64,000 nucleotides of DNA from NCBI GenBank assembly GCA_026169195.1, contig JAPFEH010000055.1:1-64000 (forward strand). The letters run 5' to 3'. The stretch comes from Dysosmobacter sp. Its GTDB lineage: Bacteria; Bacillota; Clostridia; Oscillospirales; Oscillospiraceae. Positions 53,041-62,491 of the stretch are shown here, piece by piece (positions within the stretch are counted from its first letter, which is position 1; every line of letters starts with the position of its first letter). The position numbers were made by a program, and so were the translations under genes. The notes below the pieces were generated by a model, which made no database searches, was not told where the DNA came from, and worked only from the letters and a program-made list of their open reading frames with translations.

Positions 53041-53206
53041 GGTGTGTTTCTCCTCTCTCATTCAAAAAAAGCATGGGTGCTATTAAAAAGATGCATACAG
53101 AATACTACACCGCCGGAGACACGTCAAGAGAAACCGTGCGGTTTGCATGAAAAAACCCTGATACTATCACAATAACCATACAAATTCCAACAAAAGGACA
53201 GATATT

Positions 53207-54610
53207 ATGCTTGAATTTAAGGCAGTGACCAAACAAGACGGCGGAAAGCTGCGGGAATATTACCGGACCTGTGATTACGGACTGTGTGAATACTCCGTGG
53301 GGACCAAGCTCATGTGGCGCAAGACGCTCCGCACCGCGTGGGCGGAAACGGCGGGGTGTCTGGTGGTGCGCAATGAGCAGGGGGGCCGGTGGCTCTTTGA
53401 ATATCCCGTGCCCGGCCCCGAAGGGGATGAGGACGCGGCGCTGGACGCCATCGAACGGGAATGTCTGGAGCAGGGGATGCCCCTGCGGTTTTCCGTGGTG
53501 CCCGCGTGCAAGGCGGCCCGCTTGCTGGAGCGGTATCCCTATGTCCGCACCAGCAGCTTCCGCACATGGCAGGACTATCTCTATTACCGGCAGGATCTGC
53601 AGCTTTTTGCGGGACGGCGGTATTCCGGCCAGCGCAACCACATCAAAAAATTCCGCGCGCTGTGTCCGGAGGCGGAGCTGCGGCAGCTGACGGCAGCCGA
53701 CCGGCCTGCCATTGAACGGTTCTGGCAGGATTATGAGGCGGAATTCCCCAAGGGGGAGAATGAAAAAGCGCGGGATGAGCTGGAGCTTGCAAAAAAAATG
53801 CTGCGGATGGTGGACAAGCACTGGTTTGTCTGCGGCGGGCTGTTTGACGGGGAGAAGCTGATTGCCCTGTCACTGGCGGAAATGTGCGGGGAGACCCTGA
53901 TTATCCACATTGAAAAGGCTCTCTATTCCTATACGGGCGTGTATCCGACGCTGGTGCAGGCCTTCGCGGACCGGTTCGGCGACGGCTGCCAGTGGATCAA
54001 TCGGGAGGATGACGCGGCGGAGCGCGGCCTGCGGACCTCCAAGCTGCAATACGGCCCGGCAAAAATGGGAATCAAATACTGCTTCGCACCGGAAAATGAG
54101 CTGATGCGCAATCTGGATGCCATTCCGGTGCTGCAAACGGAGCGGCTGACCCTCTCCGCGCTGACGGAGGCGGATATTCCCGCCTACAACGCGCTGGTGC
54201 TGGACGGCGAGCGGAATCGCTGGTGGGGCTATGACGACGTGGCAGGGCTGGGGGCGCCTGTGGAGGAGCGGAGCTTTTTCGAGGTGGCCCGACAGGATTT
54301 TGAAAACCGGCAGGCGGTGAATTTTGCCGTGCGGCTGGATGGAAAGCTGATCGGTGAGGCGGTGCTCTACCGCTTTGACTGTCGGGGCGGCGCGGAGCTG
54401 GGCTGCCGGATCGACCGGGCCTATGCCGGACATGGATACGGCACGGAAGCCTTTGGGGCCGTGGCGGAATGGGGCCTCTACCGGCTGGAGCTGTGCCGCG
54501 TTGTTGCCAAATGCTTCAAAGAAAATACGGCATCTTACAAGATGCTTTCCTCCTGTATGCGGAAAAGCGGCGAGGATGAGACCTTTTTCTATTTTGAAAA
54601 GCTGGTATAA
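53207..54610 (+). CDS. DUF2156-GNAT fusion protein
   Basis: 467-residue two-domain protein. Residues about 1-300 match DUF2156, the GNAT-like fold of the catalytic half of aminoacyl-phosphatidylglycerol synthases but without membrane segments (FKAVTKQDGGKLREYYRTCD, RYSGQRNHIKKFRALCPEAE, YPTLVQAFADRFGDGCQWIN). Residues about 305-467 are a RimJ/RimL-type N-acetyltransferase with LQTERLTLSALTEADIPAYN and the acetyl-CoA loop RAYAGHGYGTEAFGA. The fusion suggests two transfer steps on one substrate (inference). Each domain alone is common; the pair in one chain is less so. Confidence 0.82.
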   Translation: MLEFKAVTKQDGGKLREYYRTCDYGLCEYSVGTKLMWRKTLRTAWAETAGCLVVRNEQGGRWLFEYPVPGPEGDEDAALDAIERECLEQGMPLRFSVVPACKAARLLERYPYVRTSSFRTWQDYLYYRQDLQLFAGRRYSGQRNHIKKFRALCPEAELRQLTAADRPAIERFWQDYEAEFPKGENEKARDELELAKKMLRMVDKHWFVCGGLFDGEKLIALSLAEMCGETLIIHIEKALYSYTGVYPTLVQAFADRFGDGCQWINREDDAAERGLRTSKLQYGPAKMGIKYCFAPENELMRNLDAIPVLQTERLTLSALTEADIPAYNALVLDGERNRWWGYDDVAGLGAPVEERSFFEVARQDFENRQAVNFAVRLDGKLIGEAVLYRFDCRGGAELGCRIDRAYAGHGYGTEAFGAVAEWGLYRLELCRVVAKCFKENTASYKMLSSCMRKSGEDETFFYFEKLV

Positions 54611-54664
54611 AGGGGAGGGCGGCAGCGCCTGCGGGCGCGTGCCGGTCCCCTTTCCCATAACAAC

Positions 54665-54703
54665 GCCCCCCTGATGCAGAAAGACAGACTGCATCAGGGG
54701 GGC
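54665..54703. terminator. 15-bp hairpin between convergent genes
   Basis: GCCCCCCTGATGCAG (54665-54679) / CTGCATCAGGGGGGC (54689-54703), 9-nt loop. Perfect but with weak T-runs (GCGCTTCGTTT on the + strand). Confidence 0.7.
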
Positions 54704-54747
54704 GCTTCGTTTGCGGTTTTGGCGGCTTGTCTCGTTTGGCGCTGAAG

Positions 54748-55716
54748 TCATGGCGCGGAGTGCCCCTCTGCCAGAGACTGATGCAGGCGGGTGGTAAAGC
54801 GGATGGAGGCGGTGACGGATTCCTCCAGAAAATGCAGGAACTGCATCGTCATGGGGGAGCGCTTCCCGCCGCGGGGAAGGATCCAGCCGATGCGGATGGC
54901 GTGCTCCTCCTCCAGCGGTACGGATACCACCGCCTGCGAGATGAAGCTTTCCACCAGCAGGCCGCTGCCGGTGGTGAAGGCGTCTGTACGGGCCAGAACA
55001 TTCATCATGGTGGCGCGGTTGTTGACGCTGATGCAGCGGTCCGGCCGCTTCATGGACATCATCTGGTACTCCTCGGAAAAATCAGCCGCGACCCCCTGCG
55101 CGTGCTCGAAGGATACATAGGGAAAGCCCTCCAGATCCTGAGCGCTGACTGCGTCCCTGCTGGCAAGGGGATGCCCCTTGCGCACATATACGCAGGGGGG
55201 CACGGAGGCCACCTCATGGAATTCCAGCTCGCGGGCATCCAGCAGGCGGCGGATCATCTTTTCCGTCAATTCCGTGAGAAAAATCACGCCGATATCAGCG
55301 CGGTGGTCATACACATCGTCGATCACGGTATCCATGCCGGTCTCCTTGATGGAAACATGGTAGCGGACATCGCCGGCTGCCTCCAGCATCCGCAAAAAGG
55401 CGTCCTCCGTGAAGGGATAACGCTGGGTGGAGACGGAAAAGCGCTCCGGCGCGGTGACGTCCCGTGTCTCATACAGCCGCTCGATCCGCTCTTTCTGGTC
55501 CAGCAGAGAGACCGCATAGCTGAGAAACTCCCTGCCGTCCGGCGTGAAATCGACGCCGCGGTTGCTGCGGACGAAAAACTGGATCCCCAGCTCCTCCTCC
55601 AGCTCCCGAACCGCGGAGGAGATTCCGGACTGGGACTGCATCAGTTTATGAGCGGCCTTGTTGATGGAGCCGCACTTGGAGATCTCCACCACATATGCCA
55701 GCTGTTGAAAGGTCAT
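54748..55716 (-). CDS. LysR-family transcriptional regulator
   Basis: 322-residue regulator. The N-terminal helix-turn-helix spans FQQLAYVVEISKCGSINKAA to QSQSGISSAVRELEEELGIQ (about 3-43), followed by the periplasmic-binding-like effector domain. The effector pocket and target are not evident; no metabolic gene lies divergently within the window, since its upstream neighbour (a DUF3795 gene) reads in the same direction. Possibly the target is elsewhere, or the regulator controls itself. Confidence 0.88.
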   Translation of the reverse strand: MTFQQLAYVVEISKCGSINKAAHKLMQSQSGISSAVRELEEELGIQFFVRSNRGVDFTPDGREFLSYAVSLLDQKERIERLYETRDVTAPERFSVSTQRYPFTEDAFLRMLEAAGDVRYHVSIKETGMDTVIDDVYDHRADIGVIFLTELTEKMIRRLLDARELEFHEVASVPPCVYVRKGHPLASRDAVSAQDLEGFPYVSFEHAQGVAADFSEEYQMMSMKRPDRCISVNNRATMMNVLARTDAFTTGSGLLVESFISQAVVSVPLEEEHAIRIGWILPRGGKRSPMTMQFLHFLEESVTASIRFTTRLHQSLAEGHSAP

Positions 55717-55780
55717 GCCGTTTCCTCCTTGACTGTGCGTTGGTTATCGGTTTTTATTATAACCGCTGAGGGACAGCCTG

Positions 55781-56341
55781 TCAAATCCGGCAGCCGGAAG
55801 TTTCCTGTCGGGGTTTCCTTCTGAGCTTCAATTCCACACCATTCTCTTTTGCGATTTCCCGAAGCCGGACGGATGCAAAGGCCGCCTTTTCTTTCAGCGA
55901 CAATCCATCGGGCAGTCTGCTGCCTTCCTCAATGGTTTTTTTGATATCTTCAATGGAAAGCAGATTCACGGCAAGAGTGAACAGCGTTTTTTCACGACCG
56001 GAATTGTATCCGGACAGCAGTGTTTCCAACAGCTCCACTTTTTCCATCTGTTCGCTTGCATAGGCTTCGATACCGATTTCCCTTGCTTTCTGCAAATCTG
56101 CCTTTTGGTTTCTGTGTGTGATAAAAGAATCGTAATCGTCCGCATGCTCATATGCTGCGCAGGGATAGTCCGGACATTCGAAGCAATGCGCAACCTCATG
56201 CTCCATTCCGCATCGGGCTATCTTACAGGGCTTGTTCCCTTGGCCGCATCCGGGACAGTGTCCGCCGAGTTTCATGGTGCACAGCCCGCAATTCAGCCCG
56301 CAAAGAGAAAAGAAAGGGTCTTTCCTTTGAAAATCCGTCAT
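55781..56341 (-). CDS. DUF3795 cysteine-rich protein
   Basis: 186 residues. The N-terminal third holds many cysteines: CGLNCGLCTMKLGGHCPGCG and CKIARCGMEHEVAHCFECP, then DYPCAAYEH, the pattern of DUF3795, which probably binds zinc or an iron-sulfur cluster. The remainder is helical (EQMEKVELLETLLSGYNSGR). Function unknown. GGAGAAACCT precedes ATG 56341; in-frame ATG 56353 lies inside that site. Confidence 0.82.
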   Translation of the reverse strand: MTDFQRKDPFFSLCGLNCGLCTMKLGGHCPGCGQGNKPCKIARCGMEHEVAHCFECPDYPCAAYEHADDYDSFITHRNQKADLQKAREIGIEAYASEQMEKVELLETLLSGYNSGREKTLFTLAVNLLSIEDIKKTIEEGSRLPDGLSLKEKAAFASVRLREIAKENGVELKLRRKPRQETSGCRI

Positions 56342-56430
56342 AGGTTTCTCCATCAAAGTTCGATTGATCGTTCACTTTTATTTTATAGTATGTTTGTGCG
56401 TCCGCCCGCCGCTCCGAAGAGAAACCGGAA

Positions 56431-56467
56431 GGACAAAAGAAAGGGCTGCCGCAGCTTGCGGCAGCCC
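56431..56467 (-). terminator. asnS terminator
   Basis: GGGCTGCCGCA (56443-56453) / TGCGGCAGCCC (56457-56467). On the minus strand TTTCTTTTG follows the stem. Confidence 0.85.
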
Positions 56468-56490
56468 TCTTGAAATGGCGGGGGTTCCGG

Positions 56491-57891
<1,401 letters not shown>

Positions 57892-58141
57892 TCACCCGTT
57901 TTCTTGTTTTTGTAGGCATAATTATAAGTATTGTACTCCCTTGCGCCTCAATTTACAAGAGGAAACGGCGTTTTTTCCGGAAGCTCCGTGGGCAGGCGGA
58001 TCGTTCGCCGGCTCGCAGTCCGGCGCCTGCGCAGCCGTTGGCGGCTCTGCCGCCTTATTACGGATGCGGTGTACTCCCTGCGGGTAAGCGGCTGCGGTTT
58101 GGAAAGGAGAAGCAGCAAAATGAGTGCGCTCTGGCTTGTTA

Positions 58142-58178
58142 TAAAAAAGTCGGAGCAAACGTTATGTCGTTTGCTCCG
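58142..58178 (-). terminator. Terminator of tRNA-Ser
   Basis: CGGAGCAAAC (58151-58160) / GTTTGCTCCG (58169-58178). On the minus strand the stem is followed by ACTTTTTTAT. Confidence 0.88.
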
Positions 58179-58181
58179 ATG

Positions 58182-58273
58182 TGGCGGAGAAGGAGGGATT
58201 CGAACCCTCGAGACCCTTTAGGGGCCTACATGATTTCCAATCATGCGCCCTCGACCAACTAGGCGACTTCTCC
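58182..58273 (-). tRNA. tRNA-Ser (anticodon GGA)
   Basis: 92-nt gene including an encoded CCA. Acceptor GGAGAAG pairs with CTTCTCC, discriminator G. The anticodon arm is CATGATTGGAAATCATG with anticodon GGA, reading UCC/UCU. A long variable arm, as expected for serine tRNA, includes GGCCCCTAAAGGGTC, and the T-loop is GGTTCGAATCC. It has its own promoter and terminator. Confidence 0.96.
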
Positions 58274-58314
58274 AGATATTTGATTGTTGACTGCCTCAAG
58301 CAGACAGCATTGTT

Positions 58315-58342
58315 ATTATAACAGAGGATTTGAAAAAGTCAA
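58315..58342 (-). promoter_or_regulatory. tRNA-Ser promoter
   Basis: On the minus strand TTGACT (58342-58337), a 16-nt spacer and TATAAT (58320-58315), about 40 nt before the tRNA. Confidence 0.7.
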
Positions 58343-58408
58343 TCCCTAATTTTTCTTTTTTTTCTTTTTTTAAGCCGCGGAGGAATCACCCCCCGCGGCT
58401 TTGGCGCT

Positions 58409-58588
58409 TCAGCGCATTTCAGAGACGATGCTGTCCACAGCATGATCCACAGCGACACCCAGCTTGTGGATACTTTTTCCCACTTGCGTTTTCATAGGAT
58501 CTCTGCCGCAGGGGAGCATCGTTCCCATTGCGGCGCCGGCCAGCAGACCGGCACTCATACCGACCCAGAATCCGGTACACATTTTCAT
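58409..58588 (-). CDS. Small YtxH-like envelope protein
   Basis: 59 residues: one N-terminal hydrophobic segment rich in small residues (FWVGMSAGLLAGAAMGTMLP, about 6-25) followed by a charged helix, VGKSIHKLGVAVDHAVDSIV. This is the pattern of short YtxH-like proteins, membrane-anchored and of unknown role. AAGGAGTGACTGC precedes ATG 58588; an in-frame extension to 58660 lacks a site. Confidence 0.7.
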   Translation of the reverse strand: MKMCTGFWVGMSAGLLAGAAMGTMLPCGRDPMKTQVGKSIHKLGVAVDHAVDSIVSEMR

Positions 58589-58654
58589 TGCAGTCACTCC
58601 TTTATCGGTCCGGAAATAGTTTGACCGGAATCCGGAAAAAGATACGGGCCTTAT

Positions 58655-58683
58655 TTGCAAAAAAACAGAACATGCGCTATACT
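58655..58683 (+). promoter_or_regulatory. Promoter of phosphatase-GNAT gene
   Basis: TTGCAA (58655-58660), a 17-nt spacer, TATACT (58678-58683). Confidence 0.75.
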
Positions 58684-58714
58684 ACCGGTAAATCAGAGGG
58701 TTTTCGGAGGCAGT

Positions 58715-59812
58715 ATGACCAGACTTTATTTGATCCGCCATGCGGAGGCGGAAGGAAATCTTTACCGCATCGCACAGGGGCAGGACAACAGCAATCTGAC
58801 CGATCGGGGATGGCGGCAGGTGCGGGCATTGGAACGGCGGTTTGCGGACATCCCTGTTGACGCGGTCTATGCCAGTGACTTGTATCGCACCTGCGCCACA
58901 GCCAGCGCCTTATATCAGCCAAAGGGACTGCCCCTGCACCGCCGGACGGACCTGCGGGAGATCTGTGTGGGAAGCTGGGAGCGGAGAACGTGGGGGGATA
59001 TCGCCCGTGAGTCTCCGGAGCAGATGGATGCCTTCAGCCATCATCCGGAAAGATGGCACGTGGAGGGGGCGGAAACGCCGGAGCAGGTGCTGGAGCGGGT
59101 GCTGAAAGCGATCGAAACCATTGCGGCAGAGCAGGCGGGGAAAACGGCCGCGGTTGTTTCCCACGGCTACGCCATCCGGCTGCTGCTGGCGCATCTGCAG
59201 GGAATTCCGCTGGAAAAGCTGGGAGAGACCCCGACCGGAGACAATACGGCGGTTTCTCTGCTGGAAGCGGAGGAGGGCGTGCTGCGGGTCGTATTTCGGG
59301 ATGACAACCGTCACTTAAAAACGCCGGAATTTCTGGCGGGGGAAAAGGTGCGCCGCCGTGCCAACGCTTTGGAGCCGGGACTGTGGTTCCGTCCGCTGCA
59401 GCTTCCGCAGCAGGCGGACACCTTGCGGGAACTGCTGGAAGGGCGGGAAGCCGGCTTCGATGCGGAGCGGCTTTTGTCAGATGCTGCCGGCCAAATGACG
59501 CTGGTGGGATATCTGCGGGAGGAGCCGGTCGGCGTGGTGCAGCTGGGGCCGGAACCGGAGCGGATCTGCCGGCTTTGGATCCGGCCGGACTGCCGGCGGC
59601 GGGGCTTTGGAACGCAGCTGATCGGGCAGGCCGTGCAGAATGCCCGCCAATCGGGAAAGGAACGGCTGATTGCCGAGCTGGAGGAAGAACATCCGGCTGC
59701 CGGCTTCTTTGCGGATCATGGCTTCCGCCCTGCGGGAACGCTGGCGGACGGACGGCGGTATCTGGAAAAGAACATCGGGTTTCTTCCGGAATTTTTGAGC
59801 TGCACCTTATGA
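58715..59812 (+). CDS. Histidine phosphatase-GNAT fusion protein
   Basis: 365-residue two-domain protein. Residues about 1-200 are a phosphoglycerate-mutase-type histidine phosphatase: LYLIRHAEAEGNLYRIAQGQ with the phospho-accepting His, DAVYASDLYRTCATAS and the second His in AAVVSHGYAIRLLL. Residues about 225-365 are a GNAT acetyltransferase with LWIRPDCRRRGFGTQLIGQA. A phosphatase joined to an acetyltransferase suggests sequential dephosphorylation and acetylation of one metabolite, or self-contained regulation (inference). GGAGGCAGT precedes ATG 58715. Convergent and overlapping by 6 nt with the next gene. Confidence 0.87.
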   Translation: MTRLYLIRHAEAEGNLYRIAQGQDNSNLTDRGWRQVRALERRFADIPVDAVYASDLYRTCATASALYQPKGLPLHRRTDLREICVGSWERRTWGDIARESPEQMDAFSHHPERWHVEGAETPEQVLERVLKAIETIAAEQAGKTAAVVSHGYAIRLLLAHLQGIPLEKLGETPTGDNTAVSLLEAEEGVLRVVFRDDNRHLKTPEFLAGEKVRRRANALEPGLWFRPLQLPQQADTLRELLEGREAGFDAERLLSDAAGQMTLVGYLREEPVGVVQLGPEPERICRLWIRPDCRRRGFGTQLIGQAVQNARQSGKERLIAELEEEHPAAGFFADHGFRPAGTLADGRRYLEKNIGFLPEFLSCTL

Positions 59813-60514
59813 TTCGCGCGTGATGCCGGTCAGCAGGGTTTCCAGTTCCTCCAGCGGGACCTTCCGTGTTTCCATGTCATAATTCACGGCGCCATACGAA
59901 AACTGCACCATGAATTGATCCTGTATGGCATAGATGCAGGCTGTGGTCCCGTTGATCTTCGATTCCTTCGGAGTCTCACACAAAAAGAAGCAGTCCCTCA
60001 GCGGCGCTTCTCCGGCACAGATTGCGATGTTCACGCTGCCGCCCTGTTCCGTCAGAAATTCAAAGACATAATCGTGCGGGACATAGACGCCGCTCTTGGG
60101 AGAGGTCGGGGCATCTATGGAATAAAATGCCGTTTGCCGGCAGGAAGGCGGCAGCTTTGAGGTAAATTCTTCATAGCGCATGCCGACCGACTGTTCAAAC
60201 GCCTTCAGCACCGTGTTCCATTCCTCTGCGGAGAAGTCGGTGTAATGGGAGATTTGAACGTCCATATCCAGCTGCTCAAGGGTCTCTGCTTCGTTTACCG
60301 CCAGATTCGAGGTCTCCGGCTGCGCAATGGCTGCGTCGGGAGGCTCGCCGGAATACAGCATCGCAAAAATGCCAAGGGCCGCGAAGCAAAGACAGGCTGC
60401 CGCAGTGGCCCGCTTGAGCCAAACAGCCCGCTTGACCGTTCCGGATTTTTTCGCCTTTTGCACATGCTTTTCGTGGATGTCCCTCAGAACTTCATACAGC
60501 TGCCCGCTTGTCAT
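59807..60514 (-). CDS. Anti-sigma-factor-like membrane protein
   Basis: 235 residues. A short cytosolic N terminus (SGQLYEVLRDIHEKHVQKAK), one membrane span (TAAACLCFAALGIFAMLYSG, about 37-56) and an extracytoplasmic domain of about 175 residues. This is the layout of membrane anti-sigma proteins paired with ECF-like sigma factors in Clostridia. The ATG overlaps, by ATGA, the stop of a preceding reading frame that is a sigma factor remnant, so the natural operon was sigma then anti-sigma. With the sigma broken, this gene may be an orphan. Confidence 0.75.
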   Translation of the reverse strand: MTSGQLYEVLRDIHEKHVQKAKKSGTVKRAVWLKRATAAACLCFAALGIFAMLYSGEPPDAAIAQPETSNLAVNEAETLEQLDMDVQISHYTDFSAEEWNTVLKAFEQSVGMRYEEFTSKLPPSCRQTAFYSIDAPTSPKSGVYVPHDYVFEFLTEQGGSVNIAICAGEAPLRDCFFLCETPKESKINGTTACIYAIQDQFMVQFSYGAVNYDMETRKVPLEELETLLTGITRES

Positions 60515-60791
60515 AATGCAAAGCCCCTTTCTGAAAGATGGTTGTGCAGGTTCAGGCGGAGACGGCTCAGACCATGGACACAGCGCCGTCTTTCATGCCA
60601 TGCCGGACCGCGATGTCTGAAATGCTGCCGGCGTGCCAATACCGGCTGATGAATATGGATCGCTGGCACATTCCCCTCGTTTGCGCTGCATCTTCACTTA
60701 TATACACAACATTTGCGCCGGAATCGCACACAATTTCCGCGCCATGATACCATGCTGCCGCCATTGCCGCATAGAACAACAGGACTGCCAC
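60511..60791 (-). pseudogene. Remnant of sigma-70-family factor (region 4)
   Basis: The upstream frame ends with SRYWHAGSISDIAVRHGMKDGAVSMV, a sigma region 4 helix-turn-helix, then meets a premature TGA. One base over, the frame resumes SRLRLNLHNHLSERGFAL and stops at 60511-60513, overlapping the anti-sigma start. Restoring one nucleotide near 60570 rejoins them. Region 2 and the N-terminal half of the protein are absent. So the factor is both truncated and frameshifted. Confidence 0.72.
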
Positions 60792-60847
60792 CCGTTTTTG
60801 GATGGCAGTCCTGTTTTATTAGACAATTTCGCACTGGCGGAGCGGAA

Positions 60848-61456
60848 CTATTCTGATAAGATATCCCGGATGATCCGGGCGGTCATGCCCCAGATGGCAT
60901 GCCCCTGCCAATGCCACACCGGCAGCTCGACCCGTCCGGACGCCCACGGATAGTCCGGACGGATGCCGACGGCTTCGAAGGGAAAATCCTTGGGCGGTCG
61001 GGGAAGCAGGTCATAGCTGTATACCTGCGGAGGCGTTTGGCGGAAGAAGGCGAGGGGGACCGTAAAGGCCTCGGCGACTTCTGCGGGGGAGGGGCGCAGG
61101 GCGGCCATACCGGCAGGGGATACCGCGCCCAAAATGGGCCGGAGCAGGAATCCGCGCTGGTTGCAGATAAAGTCGGAAGCCCCCAGAATTTCAATTTCTC
61201 CGCGGGGAATGGAAAGCTCCTCCTCCGTTTCCCGCAGGGCGCACTGGGTTGGGGTTTCATCCGGCTCCATGCGGCCGCCGGGAAGACAGACCTCTCCGCC
61301 CTGAGGAAGCGCTGCCGCCCGCACTTCCAGCAGCAGGTGAAGACCGTCGGGACGCTGCACCAGAGGAAAGAGCACGGCGTATTCGCGGCGGGCGCCCATC
61401 AGCCCCGGCGTATGGCCCTGATAGCGGCGGCGCAGGGCATCCAATGGGGCGCTCAC
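60848..61456 (-). CDS. Nudix hydrolase, CoA pyrophosphatase type
   Basis: 202-residue Nudix protein. The Nudix box is complete: GGRMEPDETPTQCALRETEE followed by EL (about 68-89), fitting Gx5Ex7REUxEExGU closely. REYAVLFPLVQRPDGLHLLL precedes it. Resembles NUDT7/8-like CoA pyrophosphatases, which split CoA into phosphopantetheine and 3',5'-ADP; the UPF0035 signature upstream of the box is only partly evident. GTG 61456 is preferred as start because it overlaps the stop of the lipid kinase gene (GTGA). Confidence 0.83.
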   Translation of the reverse strand: MSAPLDALRRRYQGHTPGLMGARREYAVLFPLVQRPDGLHLLLEVRAAALPQGGEVCLPGGRMEPDETPTQCALRETEEELSIPRGEIEILGASDFICNQRGFLLRPILGAVSPAGMAALRPSPAEVAEAFTVPLAFFRQTPPQVYSYDLLPRPPKDFPFEAVGIRPDYPWASGRVELPVWHWQGHAIWGMTARIIRDILSE

Positions 61457-62340
61457 AGCAGCATGGTCAGCGACCGCTGACAGTTCCGGATGCTTACCGC
61501 GGGGCAGCTGGCGGCATACTCTCCGTCCAGAGACCATGGAAGCACCTCCTGCGTTTCCAACTGGATGGAGGAAACGTGGCGGAAGATCAGTCCCTCCCGG
61601 TCATAGTGCTGATCCAGCAGAGCCAGCACCAGATTTTGCAGGTCCTGAGGGGATTTGATGTTGGGGATCAGGAGCAGCTCGAATTTTCCGTCATCCAATA
61701 CCACCCGCTCCGGATTCAGCTTCATAAGTCCCCCGATGGAGGTGGAGTTGCATACGGCGCCGAAGAGATAGTCGCCGTCCAGGACCTCGCCGTCAGCGGT
61801 CAGCTTGATTTTATAGGGCCGCAGTGTATTGAGGTCCTTCATTCCCTCCAGAATATAGGCAAAATGCCCCAGCGCGTTTTTGGCAGCCTGCGGCGCGGCG
61901 TAGGAGCTGCGGGTAAACGCGCCGAAGGAGGCCACATAGATAAAGTGGCGGTCGTTCCAGCGGCCGATATCCAACTGGCGCGGCACGGCCTTGACCATGG
62001 CGGCTGCTGCGGCGGCAGGATCGCCGGGAATCCCCAGACTTGCGGCAAAGTCATTGGTGCTGCCCTGTGCCAGATAGCCCAGCATGGGGGGGTGCTCCAG
62101 CTGCAAAATGCCGGAGACCACTTCGTTGAGGGTGCCGTCTCCGCCGACGGCTACGATCAGATCATATGCGCCGCCTTCCTGCAGGACAATGGCAGAGCCG
62201 TCTCCGGCTCCGGCGGTGCTGCGGATGGAAAGCAGGTAACCGGCCTGCGAGAAAATGGACGCCGCGTCAAACAAGGGTCCGCGGGGCTTGCTGCGGCCGG
62301 CGGAGGGGTTGACGATCATCAGCAGTTTCTTCTGCTCCAT
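61453..62340 (-). CDS. Diacylglycerol kinase family lipid kinase
   Basis: 295-residue YegS/DgkB-type lipid kinase. LLMIVNPSAGRSKPRG (about 6-21), then the DAGK catalytic motif LIVAVGGDGTLNEVVSGIL (about 60-78), then GYLAQGSTNDFAASLGIPGD. Phosphorylates diacylglycerol or a related lipid for recycling into phospholipid synthesis. CAGGAGGCAATT precedes ATG 62340; the open frame upstream to 62493 is not family sequence. Coupled to the Nudix gene downstream. Confidence 0.92.
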   Translation of the reverse strand: MEQKKLLMIVNPSAGRSKPRGPLFDAASIFSQAGYLLSIRSTAGAGDGSAIVLQEGGAYDLIVAVGGDGTLNEVVSGILQLEHPPMLGYLAQGSTNDFAASLGIPGDPAAAAAAMVKAVPRQLDIGRWNDRHFIYVASFGAFTRSSYAAPQAAKNALGHFAYILEGMKDLNTLRPYKIKLTADGEVLDGDYLFGAVCNSTSIGGLMKLNPERVVLDDGKFELLLIPNIKSPQDLQNLVLALLDQHYDREGLIFRHVSSIQLETQEVLPWSLDGEYAASCPAVSIRNCQRSLTMLL

Positions 62341-62424
62341 AGAATTGCCTCCTGAAAACGAGAATGACATGGATGCAAGTCCGTCAAAGAAATGCAAAGG
62401 AAGTATATCACGGGAAAAACGCGA

Positions 62425-62453
62425 TTGCAATTCTTTGGAGGGGAATGTACAAT
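62425..62453 (+). promoter_or_regulatory. Promoter of AI-2E family exporter
   Basis: TTGCAA (62425-62430), a 17-nt spacer, TACAAT (62448-62453). Confidence 0.75.
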
Positions 62454-62491
62454 GAATATTGAAAAAATTCAGTGGATACAGGAGGATGGAC

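Noticed and set aside
57892-58181. T-box leader upstream of asnS
   Set aside because: No T-box sequence, specifier loop or terminator/antiterminator is visible; only a promoter-like TATAAT on the minus strand.
58372-58401. AAGCCGCGG/CCGCGGCTT hairpin as a terminator for the small YtxH-like gene
   Set aside because: On that gene's strand the stem is followed by A-runs, not T-runs, so it does not fit an intrinsic terminator.
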